Of a stretch of DNA of 34,845 nucleotides, positions 1 through 9,342 are shown piece after piece. This DNA is from Bacillota bacterium (GTDB lineage: Bacteria > Bacillota > Clostridia > Clostridiales > Clostridiaceae). Numbering within the stretch: position 1 is the first letter of the stretch; each line of letters begins with the position of its first letter. The notes beneath the pieces are model-generated. The model saw only the letters and a list, made by a program, of their open reading frames with translations. It did not search any database and had not been told where the DNA came from. The translations under genes and the position numbers were made by a program. The stretch lies in NCBI GenBank assembly GCA_023435985.1, contig JAEZKY010000345.1, positions 1 to 34,845 on the forward strand, written 5' to 3'.

Positions 1-41
1 CTTATACTCATACTCTTTTTACACATTTTCGATATTCCTTT

Positions 42-2204
42 CTATATTTTCTTTCTACCTTGTTTTGATAATGCAACTTTAAAGAGACATTCAAAATGTT
101 TTGTAACGTCATCCACTAAAAGATTAAACTTAATTTCATAAAATCTTATTAATCTCTGCAGCAACAAATCATCACGATTAACTAACCCTGTTAGCTTATT
201 CTTTTGATGAAGTTTCCTTGATATATATATTCTTTTAACCAAATCATCAAACACTTTAATATGTATATTTTCCACCTTAAGTTCCTTGCACTCCAAGCAA
301 GGTATTTTCATTCTCTCACACTCGAAATCTTCTTCATTTAGAATCATTGCTAGGCAGCTACCACATGGTAATGGTAAAGCAAGCTCTGGGAACTCTTTAA
401 ATGCCATTTCAAGTGCCACCATATTAATATTCTTTTTCTCTATTTCAAGCAATTGTCTACTTAATTCTTCAATATAGTTTTTTTCAACTTGAATAATATC
501 ATTACTTTTTTCATAATATCCATTTTCCTTAACCTGAGTAATGACGTCTTGATAGAATGTACTGAAGACTTTAGCAGCATTTTTAGCTCTTGATTCTTTA
601 CTGACAATATAATAATATAATGATTCAAGATCCTCATGTCCTACCATCTCAGCTACACTAATTTCAGATATACCGAATTCCAACCATGTTGTTATTCTAA
701 TCTTCCTTAATATGTAGAGTGAATACTTAGGTTTATTATCATGATTCACAATACCGTTTTCCACTAATAATTTATTAAAAGTATCTCTTAATGATTCAGT
801 ATCAATAACTCTATCATTAAATGCAAATAATCGCTTTGTCATCTCACCATCCCATTCTTTATAAATTGGAATGGAGTCTTTACTGAAATTTTGTAATCCT
901 TTAATAATATTAATGACTTCAGGTATAAGTGGTATATACCTCTCCTTAAACCCTTTTGCCATATGGACATGGAAGTTCGGACTTTCTTTAGTTCCAGTTA
1001 TACAATCCCATTTAGCTGAAATAACTTCGATCGGTCGTAACGCCATATGATATATTAATTTCATCATGTTTTTTTTAACATATAAATATTCTGTGGATTC
1101 ATCCATTTCATAAATTGCTTTCTCTATAGCAATTCTATCCTTAATGGGTACCGGTAGTGGATGAATTGTCAGACGTTTCTGCCTTAATTTAAGAAACTCA
1201 CAATCTCTACCAATAATAGATTTTACTAAATCATGATTTAATAGATTTTGCTTTTTTAAATATAATAAAAATCCTCTTAATTTACTTAACTCACCATTAC
1301 ATACACTTATAGTTCTAGGTTTATTAGTACCTTCAGATATTCTTGTCCTATTCCAGTTGGCAAATTCTTCAATGTGATCCATATTTATATCAAGATAATT
1401 GTCTATTTCCGAGTAGTTGTTCCATATCCAATCTACAAAAATTCTCGCAATATACTTTGATTGATTTGCTGTTGACCTAGCTTGTGTAGCATTTACTCTA
1501 TCAATGTATTGAAAATAATGTTTCCTTATTACTTCGTTTTCATTATTTAAGTTATCTTCCTTTAAATCTCTTTGAATTACTTTATAATTTGAAGTTGCTT
1601 CAACTCTAGAAATTCGTTTTGCAATATTAAACAATTCTCTATTTGCTTTAGCATTTGATTGAAATTCTCTATATTTATATATATCCTCTTCATCAATCTC
1701 TTTCAATTCTTTACCTGTTGCAAGTATAATCTTTATAAATTGATTACAAATATATCTAAAGCCTACCTCATTATACCTAGCTGCTTTCATAGCATTTCTA
1801 ATCAAAGATTTTTCTTCTTTGGTAAGTATATCAGGAAAATGATATCCTTCATTACCAATAACCTTCCAATCACATTTTAACCTTTTGCACATTAGCATTA
1901 TATGATAATATCTAATGTTCGTTATGTTATATACAGAATATTCTATAATCTTATCTTCTGGCTCCGCTGACTCCCAATCCTTAATATCTGGAAATTTCTC
2001 TATAGTCATTTCATAAAGTTTAATATTGTGCTTTCTAGTCGTTGTACTCATCTTTCCTTGGTTGACAAGCAGACTTAGTATTTGATTGTACTCTTCTTTA
2101 CTTAAGTGCTTTCTATTTTTTTCTATACCTAAAAGCTGAATGTATTCTTTTATATTTAGATTTTTATGTTCTTCTTCTATTTGAAATTCTCTCAATAAGT
2201 CCAT
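42..2204 (-). CDS. Third tyrosine recombinase of the trio (720 aa, non-canonical box II)
   Basis: A large phage-integrase-fold protein, last gene of the recombinase operon, 12 bp downstream of the second. The catalytic half has box I Arg390 (ALRPIEV), the box II arginine Arg500, His523 in a VGHEDL motif and the candidate nucleophile in the YYY cluster at 530-532. The usual box II histidine of HxxR is a tyrosine here (Tyr497, LYILRK). A long N-terminal half (about 1-350), probably helical core-binding domains, precedes it. A Cys cluster near the C-terminus (614, 617, 629, 636, 639) could bind zinc. Start: ATG with a GAGG/GGGG-like ribosome site upstream. Inference: it acts with its two neighbours in excision and integration. 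It could instead be mainly an architectural or strand-selective partner, because one catalytic residue is altered. Confidence 0.8.
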   Translation of the reverse strand: MDLLREFQIEEEHKNLNIKEYIQLLGIEKNRKHLSKEEYNQILSLLVNQGKMSTTTRKHNIKLYEMTIEKFPDIKDWESAEPEDKIIEYSVYNITNIRYYHIMLMCKRLKCDWKVIGNEGYHFPDILTKEEKSLIRNAMKAARYNEVGFRYICNQFIKIILATGKELKEIDEEDIYKYREFQSNAKANRELFNIAKRISRVEATSNYKVIQRDLKEDNLNNENEVIRKHYFQYIDRVNATQARSTANQSKYIARIFVDWIWNNYSEIDNYLDINMDHIEEFANWNRTRISEGTNKPRTISVCNGELSKLRGFLLYLKKQNLLNHDLVKSIIGRDCEFLKLRQKRLTIHPLPVPIKDRIAIEKAIYEMDESTEYLYVKKNMMKLIYHMALRPIEVISAKWDCITGTKESPNFHVHMAKGFKERYIPLIPEVINIIKGLQNFSKDSIPIYKEWDGEMTKRLFAFNDRVIDTESLRDTFNKLLVENGIVNHDNKPKYSLYILRKIRITTWLEFGISEISVAEMVGHEDLESLYYYIVSKESRAKNAAKVFSTFYQDVITQVKENGYYEKSNDIIQVEKNYIEELSRQLLEIEKKNINMVALEMAFKEFPELALPLPCGSCLAMILNEEDFECERMKIPCLECKELKVENIHIKVFDDLVKRIYISRKLHQKNKLTGLVNRDDLLLQRLIRFYEIKFNLLVDDVTKHFECLFKVALSKQGRKKI

Positions 2205-2216
2205 TTTACCCCGACC

Positions 2217-4241
2217 TCAATCCTCAGTTATTTGAGTTTCTAATTTATGAATTTCTTGCTCAGACATTCCCAACTGAATAAGCCATTTTTCCTGATACTT
2301 TAAATCTATAATAAAATCCTGAAATGATTTCTCTTCTATAATTTTGCATTTCTCCTCGTTCAACATTTTGTACTGTAATATATAGAAATTATTTATATAC
2401 CTACTCTGAAGTTGTTTTAGGTATTGGCTACAAGTGAAAAAGTATATACATCCTTCGCATACCCTTCGTAATTTACATGAATCACAACTGCAAAAACCAA
2501 ACCCCAAATCCTTAATATTTTCTTTGATATTTTCCTTCACAAATGTTGATGATATATTCATTTTTTTTACAATATCCAATAACTGACCTGGAGCATATGG
2601 TGTCTCTAGCATAGCATTAAGTATCTCTGAAGCTCTACCTACAATTTTACCCTCCTCTATCAGTCTTACTGCATCATGTTTCCTTTTTCTTATATCTTGA
2701 ACTACGTAATTTCTAAGCATAAACATGCTCTTATGACCCGAATCACATTGTACTGCACTTAAATTGCCTTTTGTAACCTCATAAATGTCATTAAATTTTT
2801 GATGTCGAAAAGCATGTAATTTAATATTTTTATATAATACAATCTGTCCTTTGTCATCACGAATATCTGATAGAAGCATTATTTTGTTAAAAAGGCCATA
2901 AATTCTAGTATTATATAATATCTTACCTTCATATTCAAATAACGAATAATATTCTTTTCCTAACTCGTCATTATAGAACAAAATTTTATCCCTACTATTA
3001 AATCTTTCTTGCAGGAAATTTATAGAATCAATTCCCCAAGGCATTATAGATGTTGCTTTATTTACAATCCCTGATTTCTCTTGTATTTGCGAAGTTATCT
3101 CTCCTATTCCATCTTTAGTAACTGAAATACAGTCTGGTCCCAACCAATAAAGTTCCTTTCGTCGTAAACCACATGCTGATGCTATTAATAGAAAGTGTCG
3201 CGCTAACAATTCGAATTCGTCGTTTGGTTCATACATTAATATTGTAGTAAATACTTTAATATAATGTTCTCTATTTTGATACATTCTTTTATTACCTTCA
3301 GATATATGATGATTTCTTAGCCAAACACGCTCACCTGACTCTACTACCTCTTGCTTAATAAAACCTTTTATATAGCACCATTCAAAAAAAATACTTACAC
3401 TATTTATATATCCCTCTCTTGTATCAGCTGCAAGTTCTTGCATATTTATAAGGCTATTTTTATATTTCTCCCAATGTATCCTTTTAATATTATTTAGTTC
3501 ATTGATATTTGGAGATTCTTCTTTTAACCAGTTGAAAAACCTTTTCGTAGCGGATTTATACTGTTGTCTTGTCTTTTTATCCTTATATGGTTTTTTATCC
3601 AAATAAGAGTAGTACCTTTCAATGACATCTATAAACCCTCTTTCATCTGTGCCATATTTATACTTATTATCTCTAATAAATTTTCGTACATTGTAAGGCA
3701 TCACTCTACCACTAACTATTCTTTCAATAAGAGAAATTCTTGTTCGATAATAATAGCCTATATTTTTATACCTTAGAATTAATTCTTTTTCAAAATCTCT
3801 AATATCATTTAATGAAAATTCTCTAATATTTGCTTTTTGAATTATAATACACATCTTAATAAGAAGCGAGCATATTTCATTTATGAGAAGTCCACCTTTC
3901 CTCCACTTTTTGTATTTTTCATTACAGACGTTTACAAAATCCTCATCTATCATATTGAAAAATTGTGCAATATTATATGCATTACTAATTTTATATTTAA
4001 TGACTGAAATATCACATTTAATTTTTAATCTAAGACATGTATATATATACACAGGATTTAGATGTGTTCTTTCTTTGATATCGTCTCGATTTATGTCTAG
4101 TGTTGATTTTTCAATAGAATCATACTTCATGGTAAACTTTTTGTATAAATTCTTACCTAACTTATAGGACCCCGAAGCATTCGAAACTTCTGTATAAAAA
4201 GTTAAAAATTCATCAATATTAACGTGATTTATTTTAATCAT
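2217..4241 (-). CDS. Second tyrosine recombinase of the trio (674 aa, TnpB-like)
   Basis: A long tyrosine recombinase with a full catalytic set: Arg360 (GLRRKEL), His476-x-x-Arg479 (HAFRH), His503 (DSGHKS) and Tyr512. Its length is close to Tn554 TnpB. After the catalytic domain there is a Cys-rich segment (Cys 584, 586, 589, 595, 598, 604) that looks like a zinc-binding module. The ATG start overlaps the 3' end of the upstream recombinase by 8 bp, so translation is probably coupled. A G-run stands directly before the ATG and no better in-frame start is nearby. Inference: with the 461-aa recombinase it forms the strand-exchange machinery of the element. Assignment to the tyrosine recombinase superfamily is firm; placing it in a named transposon family is not. 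Confidence 0.86.
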   Translation of the reverse strand: MIKINHVNIDEFLTFYTEVSNASGSYKLGKNLYKKFTMKYDSIEKSTLDINRDDIKERTHLNPVYIYTCLRLKIKCDISVIKYKISNAYNIAQFFNMIDEDFVNVCNEKYKKWRKGGLLINEICSLLIKMCIIIQKANIREFSLNDIRDFEKELILRYKNIGYYYRTRISLIERIVSGRVMPYNVRKFIRDNKYKYGTDERGFIDVIERYYSYLDKKPYKDKKTRQQYKSATKRFFNWLKEESPNINELNNIKRIHWEKYKNSLINMQELAADTREGYINSVSIFFEWCYIKGFIKQEVVESGERVWLRNHHISEGNKRMYQNREHYIKVFTTILMYEPNDEFELLARHFLLIASACGLRRKELYWLGPDCISVTKDGIGEITSQIQEKSGIVNKATSIMPWGIDSINFLQERFNSRDKILFYNDELGKEYYSLFEYEGKILYNTRIYGLFNKIMLLSDIRDDKGQIVLYKNIKLHAFRHQKFNDIYEVTKGNLSAVQCDSGHKSMFMLRNYVVQDIRKRKHDAVRLIEEGKIVGRASEILNAMLETPYAPGQLLDIVKKMNISSTFVKENIKENIKDLGFGFCSCDSCKLRRVCEGCIYFFTCSQYLKQLQSRYINNFYILQYKMLNEEKCKIIEEKSFQDFIIDLKYQEKWLIQLGMSEQEIHKLETQITED

Positions 4242-5619
4242 CCCCCAATTGTTTTTTAGCTTTTTCCATCTGTCTACTAAGTTCTTTTTTCTGCTCAGTA
4301 AAAAAATGCATATATGTAGTCTTAGTAATTTTAGGACTTGAATGGCCTAAAATTCGACATAATAAATCTAAATCTATATCCAATCCCTTTTTTTCTCGAA
4401 TATTATATATCCATGTAGATGCAAACGTATGACGTGTTGAGTGTATGGTTAGTTGACCATTCCCCTTCCTTTTCTCAAGTCCAGCTTTGTCAAGTATCTT
4501 ATAAAACCTATCATAAACACTTTTATATTTGAGTCTTGTCCCATTTCTATTTATAAATAGAAAATTATGCTCTTTTAAACGTTTTTTCTTCAAAACTAGT
4601 TTTCTATACAATAGAGCTTCACTTAATAAGCTCTTTAAACCTCTTGTCATATCACTAATTTCAACTTCTCGTGGCTTATCAAATTTCACTGATAAATCCG
4701 GTGGATTATTTGGGTCCACTTCAACTTTAACTCTCCACATATCCTCACCTATATAACATATATGTGAATCTAACTTAGAAAAATCAAATTCAAATCCATT
4801 TAAAGGACAGCTAAAATACTTTATTGCCCTTGCTTCTGCCTCTCTTAGTCCAGTTACTAAAAGTAAGTAAAAATACAATCTATATATTGGATTTTCTTCT
4901 CTTAATGCTTCTAGAAATGCATTTTCCTCATCAGGTTCGAATATACATTCCCTATCAATTGGATTACCATATCTTGATTTCTTTTTCAACTTAATTCCAG
5001 CTCCAATCAATATTCCTTTTATTGTATATACTTTTCTCTGACGTTTGGTATAACTAGTCATATCTAGGTTAGAATCAGGATATAGCAATGTTGTCTCGAA
5101 AATATCGTCTAAATTTATATCTTTACTTTTCTTTTCCACAAGGTATTCGAAATATTCTTTTGCTGTTTGCACTATTCCGCAGATAGTCTCAGATGACATT
5201 CCACCAGAATTAAATTTATTTATTACATCAATAATATTATTTTTGAACTCATTTCTAACTGGTATTCTGGTTAACATACTTCTTCTAATGCAGTCTCTTG
5301 CTCTAAAGTTTTGATCAATTACTGGCAGATAGTTCACAATAAAGTTATGAAGATATTTGAAGTTAACTAGTTCAGGAGTAATGTACTCAAACATCATGAA
5401 ATCATATATATACGCTAAATCATAAACAGTTCTTTTTATACTATTCAATTTATCTCCTTTTTTAATCATTTTATAAGTTAAGTATCCATATACATCCTTA
5501 ACTGGCTTGTTCTTTGGAGACATTAAAATATAGAAAATCCGTTTTCCTTTACTGTCTTTAATTTCTCTAACATAATGCATTCCCTCGATATTTAACTTTG
5601 CATATTTGCTTTCTAACAA
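4234..5619 (-). CDS. First tyrosine recombinase of the trio (461 aa, TnpA-like)
   Basis: Canonical site-specific recombinase and first gene of the operon. Seen: Arg259 in TGLREAEA, His393-x-x-Arg396 in IHSTRHTF, His426 in LGHSS and Tyr436 in TTYMHF, the complete R-H-R-H-Y set. About 230 N-terminal residues precede it and probably include the arm/core-binding domain. The start is TTG, chosen because an AGGGGG ribosome site ends about seven bases upstream. A candidate promoter and a 20-bp palindrome lie 40-80 bp upstream, so the operon may control itself or be controlled by a small repressor. Known: in this superfamily the tyrosine attacks the DNA phosphate and forms a 3'-phosphotyrosine link. 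Inference: it is the main cleaving subunit of the trio. Confidence 0.88.
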   Translation of the reverse strand: MLESKYAKLNIEGMHYVREIKDSKGKRIFYILMSPKNKPVKDVYGYLTYKMIKKGDKLNSIKRTVYDLAYIYDFMMFEYITPELVNFKYLHNFIVNYLPVIDQNFRARDCIRRSMLTRIPVRNEFKNNIIDVINKFNSGGMSSETICGIVQTAKEYFEYLVEKKSKDINLDDIFETTLLYPDSNLDMTSYTKRQRKVYTIKGILIGAGIKLKKKSRYGNPIDRECIFEPDEENAFLEALREENPIYRLYFYLLLVTGLREAEARAIKYFSCPLNGFEFDFSKLDSHICYIGEDMWRVKVEVDPNNPPDLSVKFDKPREVEISDMTRGLKSLLSEALLYRKLVLKKKRLKEHNFLFINRNGTRLKYKSVYDRFYKILDKAGLEKRKGNGQLTIHSTRHTFASTWIYNIREKKGLDIDLDLLCRILGHSSPKITKTTYMHFFTEQKKELSRQMEKAKKQLGDD

Positions 5620-5658
5620 TTAAATTCCCCCTTTCATAAAAATTAATTTCTTTGTTTT

Positions 5659-5687
5659 ATATCATATAGATTCCTTCTACAAAACAA
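5659..5687 (-). promoter_or_regulatory. Candidate promoter of the recombinase operon
   Basis: On the minus strand TTGTTT (5682-5687) is followed after 17 bases by TGATAT (5659-5664). TATGAT (5661-5666) is an alternative -10 with 15-bp spacing. The start codon is about 40 bases further on. Matches to consensus are moderate in a very AT-rich region. Confidence 0.35.
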
Positions 5688-5698
5688 ATTTGTTTTGT
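5679..5698. promoter_or_regulatory. 20-bp perfect palindrome over the recombinase promoter
   Basis: The stretch centred on CAAATTTG is a perfect 20-bp palindrome (5679-5698) and covers the proposed -35 hexamer of the recombinase operon. This is the expected placement for an operator. It could equally be a recombinase binding site. No candidate repressor gene is visible next to it within the window. Confidence 0.45.
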
Positions 5699-5707
5699 TT
5701 GAAAAAT

Positions 5708-5743
5708 AAAATGTCCCTAGGTAAATCCTAGAGACATTTTTTT
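5708..5743. terminator. Hairpin terminator inside the element's right end
   Basis: A 14-bp stem (5708-5721 with 5727-5740) with a 5-base loop. The single imperfection becomes a G-U pair in the minus-strand RNA. A run of T follows on the plus side and a T-rich stretch on the minus side, so it could work both ways. On the minus strand it would stop read-through from the interrupted helicase gene into the recombinase operon. Confidence 0.6.
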
Positions 5744-6020
5744 AAACTATATATTTCATTTCTATATAAATAAGACTGAAATTTCATATTTCAACCAACC
5801 TTTTATAATATTTTCTAATATTATACCATACTTTTACATTATTTGAATACTTTGTTTATAAATAAATTTTTCATCAACAAAATAATCATTTTCTATCTCT
5901 AATCTACTATTCTAATTGGATTTCAGTTTTTAAATAATGTAATTTTCTTAATGAATTTGATTTTTTATGATACCCAAACACTTCTCTCTGTATCAGTATT
6001 TCCAAACTATAACATACCAA

Positions 6021-6069
6021 TATCTCCGTTGTATATAATAAATACAAGTTCTCATATACAACTATCTCC
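6021..6069. repeat. Inverted plus direct repeat cluster near the element's right end
   Basis: TATCTCC occurs at 6021-6027 and again at 6063-6069. Between them GTTGTATAT (6028-6036) pairs with ATATACAAC (6054-6062). The cluster lies about 60 bp inside the proposed right junction, where arm-type recombinase binding sites would be expected. The rest of 5744-6114 has no gene that I can see. Confidence 0.4.
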
Positions 6070-6114
6070 ATCCTTGTAACTAAAAAGATTTAATAGATGC
6101 TAATTACTAAAATA

Positions 6115-8172
6115 TTAAAAATAATGATACTCAATAGGTGTCCCTGTTAAAGCAAATCTTGTTTTAGCTTTGATTTCTTTTACGATTTTTGTATTCTGAG
6201 CTGAAGCATTCTTTATGTTTTGCCCTTCATCAATGATGCAGTAATCAAAAATAATATCTTCGTAGTAATTTATATCTAATCTCAAAGTTCCGTAAGTTGT
6301 TAAGATTACGTCATAATCATGAATATTATTTAGTGTTTCAATTCTTTGTGCTCCATGTACAATTAATACTTTTAGACTTGGAGCAAACTTATAAAGTTCA
6401 TCCTTCCAGTTATAAATTAAAGAAGTAGGACAGACAATTAAGGTTCTTTTACTTTTTTCTGAAAGCAAAAATGCAATAGTTTGAATTGTCTTACCTACGC
6501 CCATTTCATCAGCTAGTATCCCGCCAAAGCCCAATTCACTTAAGGTTTTAAACCATTTAAAGCCCTTCATCTGGTATTCTCTAAGCTCACCAACAAACGT
6601 ATCTGTCAAAAATATTTTTCTTTTACTTATGTTAGTTAACTTATTTTCTAATTCCTTTAACTCATTGTTACTTTTAATACTCCCTAAACCCTTGTTCATT
6701 ATATTTTCATATAAATATAATGCTTTAGCTTTTTCTACTTTAATACTTCCATTTACTAGATCATCGTTAATGTTTAATACTTCAAAGAGATTAAAAAAAT
6801 CTCTTACACTATTGTCTTCAAAATCTAAAAAATCATTGTTTCTTGTTTTATAAAATCTACTCTTGTTTCTATAAGCTTCAAATGCACTGCTTAGCTCTCT
6901 TTTATCTAAATTCTCTATATTATAAGAAAAATTATATTCTCCATCTCGCTCAAACAAACCTGTTTTTATATATTCTGAATCGTATATTTTTTTATCATTA
7001 AGTCCATTGCCTAAAGTAATCTTTCCCAAAGCCTCAATACTGTCTTCCATGCCTTTTAATATATTAAATAATTCTTCATCTCCACCAGTGAACATGAATC
7101 TATTTTTCATCTTTATAAAGTTTCTTTTTTCCATTTTTAAGAGAAGCTTCTCTTCTTTTCTAAGATCCCTTATAAATTTATCTCCTCTACTAATCTTATT
7201 TAGTATATTAACTTTTTTGCTTCCATAATTTAAAATTGCATCACAATAAATGTTTCCATCCTCTTTAAATACCAAAAATTCAGGTTTCAAAGCACTAGAT
7301 GCAAAACTTCTTAAGCTTTCTGCAATATTAATATTTTCTGTTATACTGCTTAGAATTGAAATAATTCTAATATAATTTTGTATATCTTTCTTATAAATAA
7401 TTTCTCCCTGATCCTTAAGTTTTTCATGTAAAGTTATATAATTATCACTCTGACTTTTTGAAGGAAGATATAGTTCATTTTTAAAGTAATAAACATCATT
7501 ATTTGAATTTAGAGGTACAGGAAGCTGCTTTTGAGTTGATAAAATCATCACCTTATTATCCTCTTTTAAGTTAAAAGTTATGGGCATATCCTTATGTAAA
7601 ATAGGTACTGTAAATTCTATATGCTCAAATTTAAACTTAATTTTTCTACTCTCTATTCCTTCTAAGAATATTCTGAGTTCACTCGGCTTAAGTATAAGTT
7701 TTTCACTTCTTGAAGCTGTAAGTACTTCATAATATTCAGCTTCTTTTTCTGTTTTTCGAATAAGCCTTGTAGTTTCGGTATTTCCCCATATTCTATACTT
7801 TTCTGTAATGCTATTTTCTGAATCCTCTTTTGTCCCATCATTTTCCTTTGATAATAGACTAAAAAATTTATAGCTGGTTGCAGTTATATGACTACACATT
7901 AAGGTATATCCATTTGAAGCAAATTCCTTGAACTCATCGCAAGAGCATTTTACTCCATCTAACTTTTTCTTCTGAAGATTAATTTTAATGTGAGTATTAA
8001 ACTCTTTAAGTTTACTTTTATCTTTCACTCTGCCATAAATATGATATATATTCTCTATCTTTTTACCTTTAAAATAAGCAACTAAGCCTTTATTAAAAGC
8101 CTCTTCCCCTTCTTTTTTCATAGCATGAGATGCCGATTTAAATACTACTTCTTTTAGTTCATTAAGTTTCAA
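6115..8172 (-). pseudogene. SNF2-family helicase with SWIM zinc finger, truncated after motif III
   Basis: A Swi2/Snf2 ATPase (DNA translocase) with an N-terminal SWIM-type zinc finger (Cys76, Cys78, Cys93, His95). The helicase core starts near residue 548. Walker A is at about 558-562 (GVGKT), motif Ia is IVCPTSL, motif II is DEGQ at 648-651 and motif III is LTGTPIE at 675-681. The frame then runs only four more codons (YHYF) to a stop. The normal continuation (often NSLSELWSIFDF) and the whole second RecA lobe (motifs IV-VI) are missing, so the product cannot be an active translocase. Clostridial homologues are about 1000-1100 aa; this has 685. The start is TTG with AAGGGAGT upstream. Loss of homology coincides with the edge of the recombinase element, which points to insertion, and the 3' half should lie beyond the element, left of the window. 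Confidence 0.88.
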
Positions 8173-8289
8173 AGAATCACTCCCTTAAGTGGTTAAGCTA
8201 ATAGCTTTATATATTCTTTTGTACTTAAAGCTGTTTCTAGTGCTCATTTAGACCTTTTTGTAAAAGCAATGATATTTTTCATAGATAAT

Positions 8290-8319
8290 ATTATACCATA
8301 GTAACTTCCAAGTCCTTAA
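8290..8319 (-). promoter_or_regulatory. Candidate extended -10 promoter for the SNF2 gene
   Basis: On the minus strand TTAAGG (8314-8319) is followed after 18 bases by TATAAT (8290-8295), which is preceded by TG-N. It lies about 118 bases upstream of the TTG start of the helicase gene and just past the stop of the upstream gene. Confidence 0.45.
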
Positions 8320-8332
8320 TTGTAAAAACTAA

Positions 8333-9100
8333 CTAAAAAGCCCACTCACTGACTACAGTTTCATTTTTTCCTAAAGGTTTTTTATCTCCATCATAGATAC
8401 TAGCTATACTATCATCATTAATATTCTCATCCGTAACCTTAATATCAATATTCTTTCTTTTCATCTTGCTTGACTTTTTACTCTTTTCTATTTCTAAAAG
8501 TATAGGTGTACTTTTAGAATTGTTATTGACCTTATCAGTAATATTATAATTTTGATTAACATTTGTAATAATAAATTCTGAATCCTCATTTTTATCGTTA
8601 ATATTATTATTTATATTTTCTTCCTTATCATCTTGTTTTCCATTTGAATTATTATCATTTTCTTCTTTCTTATTTTCCAGCTCTTTATTATCAATATTAA
8701 CATTAATTTTAGTTTCTTCACTTTTTAATTGAATCGCTTCTTTCTTTACCTCTTCCTCTATATCTTTTGATTTAACTTTAATATTTTGATGCTTGGCAAA
8801 GTTTTTCACCTTATAAATATTATCTTCAGTAATTTCCACCATTTCCAATTTTATAAAGGTATCTAATGCTAGTTGAACTTGATCTACGTCTCTATTAAAT
8901 TCTATAGCTAAAGTCTCTATTGTATATGGAATATTTTTTGACATATATAAACTGCCCTCTAAATTAACTTTCCCCGCTAAAGCTACAAGTCTAGTCCAAA
9001 TATAAAAAATAACATCTCTTTCAGGCATTCTATCTATTATCTTAAATTTTGTATCCTCAAACATATCTACTCTGAATCTCACATATTTTCTTTCTCTCAT
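8333..9100 (-). CDS. Replisome-organizer N-terminal (DnaD-like) protein with Asn-rich tail
   Basis: Residues 1-115 (from MRERKYVRF) match the phage replisome organizer N-terminal type, a winged-helix domain related to DnaD that serves replication initiation in phages and their chromosomal relatives. The rest is acidic/Asn/Lys-rich low complexity without the C-terminal DnaB2 domain seen in full DnaD proteins, then a conserved-looking tail ending in SEWAF. I prefer the ATG at 9100. The frame opens nine bases earlier at a TTG, but AAGGAG (9111-9116) lies only one base from that TTG and ten from the ATG. The gene precedes the helicase in the same direction, separated by 160 bp and a candidate promoter. 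Role in the cell is not known; a replication or repair function is inferred from the domain only. Confidence 0.72.
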   Translation of the reverse strand: MRERKYVRFRVDMFEDTKFKIIDRMPERDVIFYIWTRLVALAGKVNLEGSLYMSKNIPYTIETLAIEFNRDVDQVQLALDTFIKLEMVEITEDNIYKVKNFAKHQNIKVKSKDIEEEVKKEAIQLKSEETKINVNIDNKELENKKEENDNNSNGKQDDKEENINNNINDKNEDSEFIITNVNQNYNITDKVNNNSKSTPILLEIEKSKKSSKMKRKNIDIKVTDENINDDSIASIYDGDKKPLGKNETVVSEWAF

Positions 9101-9148
9101 CTTTATCAATCTCCTTAAAATTTTTTACTTTCATATGCTTTCAATTAG

Positions 9149-9177
9149 GATATATGTTTTACTTTGTAAAATAACAA
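9149..9177 (-). promoter_or_regulatory. Candidate promoter with palindromic spacer for the replisome-organizer gene
   Basis: On the minus strand TTGTTA (9172-9177), a 17-base spacer and TATATC (9149-9154). The spacer contains the inverted repeat TTTTAC-TTT-GTAAAA (9157-9171), a plausible repressor site. The gene start is about 50 bases downstream. Confidence 0.42.
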
Positions 9178-9342
9178 TATATTTATAAATTTTTTTATTT
9201 AATCATCAACCTATGTTACTGAGACTCAATTTTATTTACTAAAATTTCTACATTACCTATTGTATTATTAGTTTTTATTAAAATTTAAACTAATAAAATT
9301 TTATTTTATTAAATTATTATAAAAACTCTACAAACTAAAATC

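Larger units (their letters stand above)
1..6129 (-). mobile_element. Right-hand part of a three-tyrosine-recombinase mobile element inserted in an SNF2 gene
   Basis: Seen: three minus-strand tyrosine recombinase genes lie head to tail (8-bp overlap, then a 12-bp gap). They are followed on the right by about 500 bp of repeat-bearing non-coding DNA and then by an SNF2 helicase gene cut off just after motif III. Known: Tn554-family transposons and recombinase-in-trio (RIT) elements move using two or three adjacent tyrosine recombinases. Tn554 uses a preferred site in radC. Inference: this is such an element, inserted in the helicase gene, with its right end at or just left of base 6130. The left end and any cargo are outside the window. 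The proteins here (461, 674 and 720 aa) are longer than usual RIT proteins, and the third is far longer than Tn554 TnpC, so the exact family is open. Confidence 0.68.
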
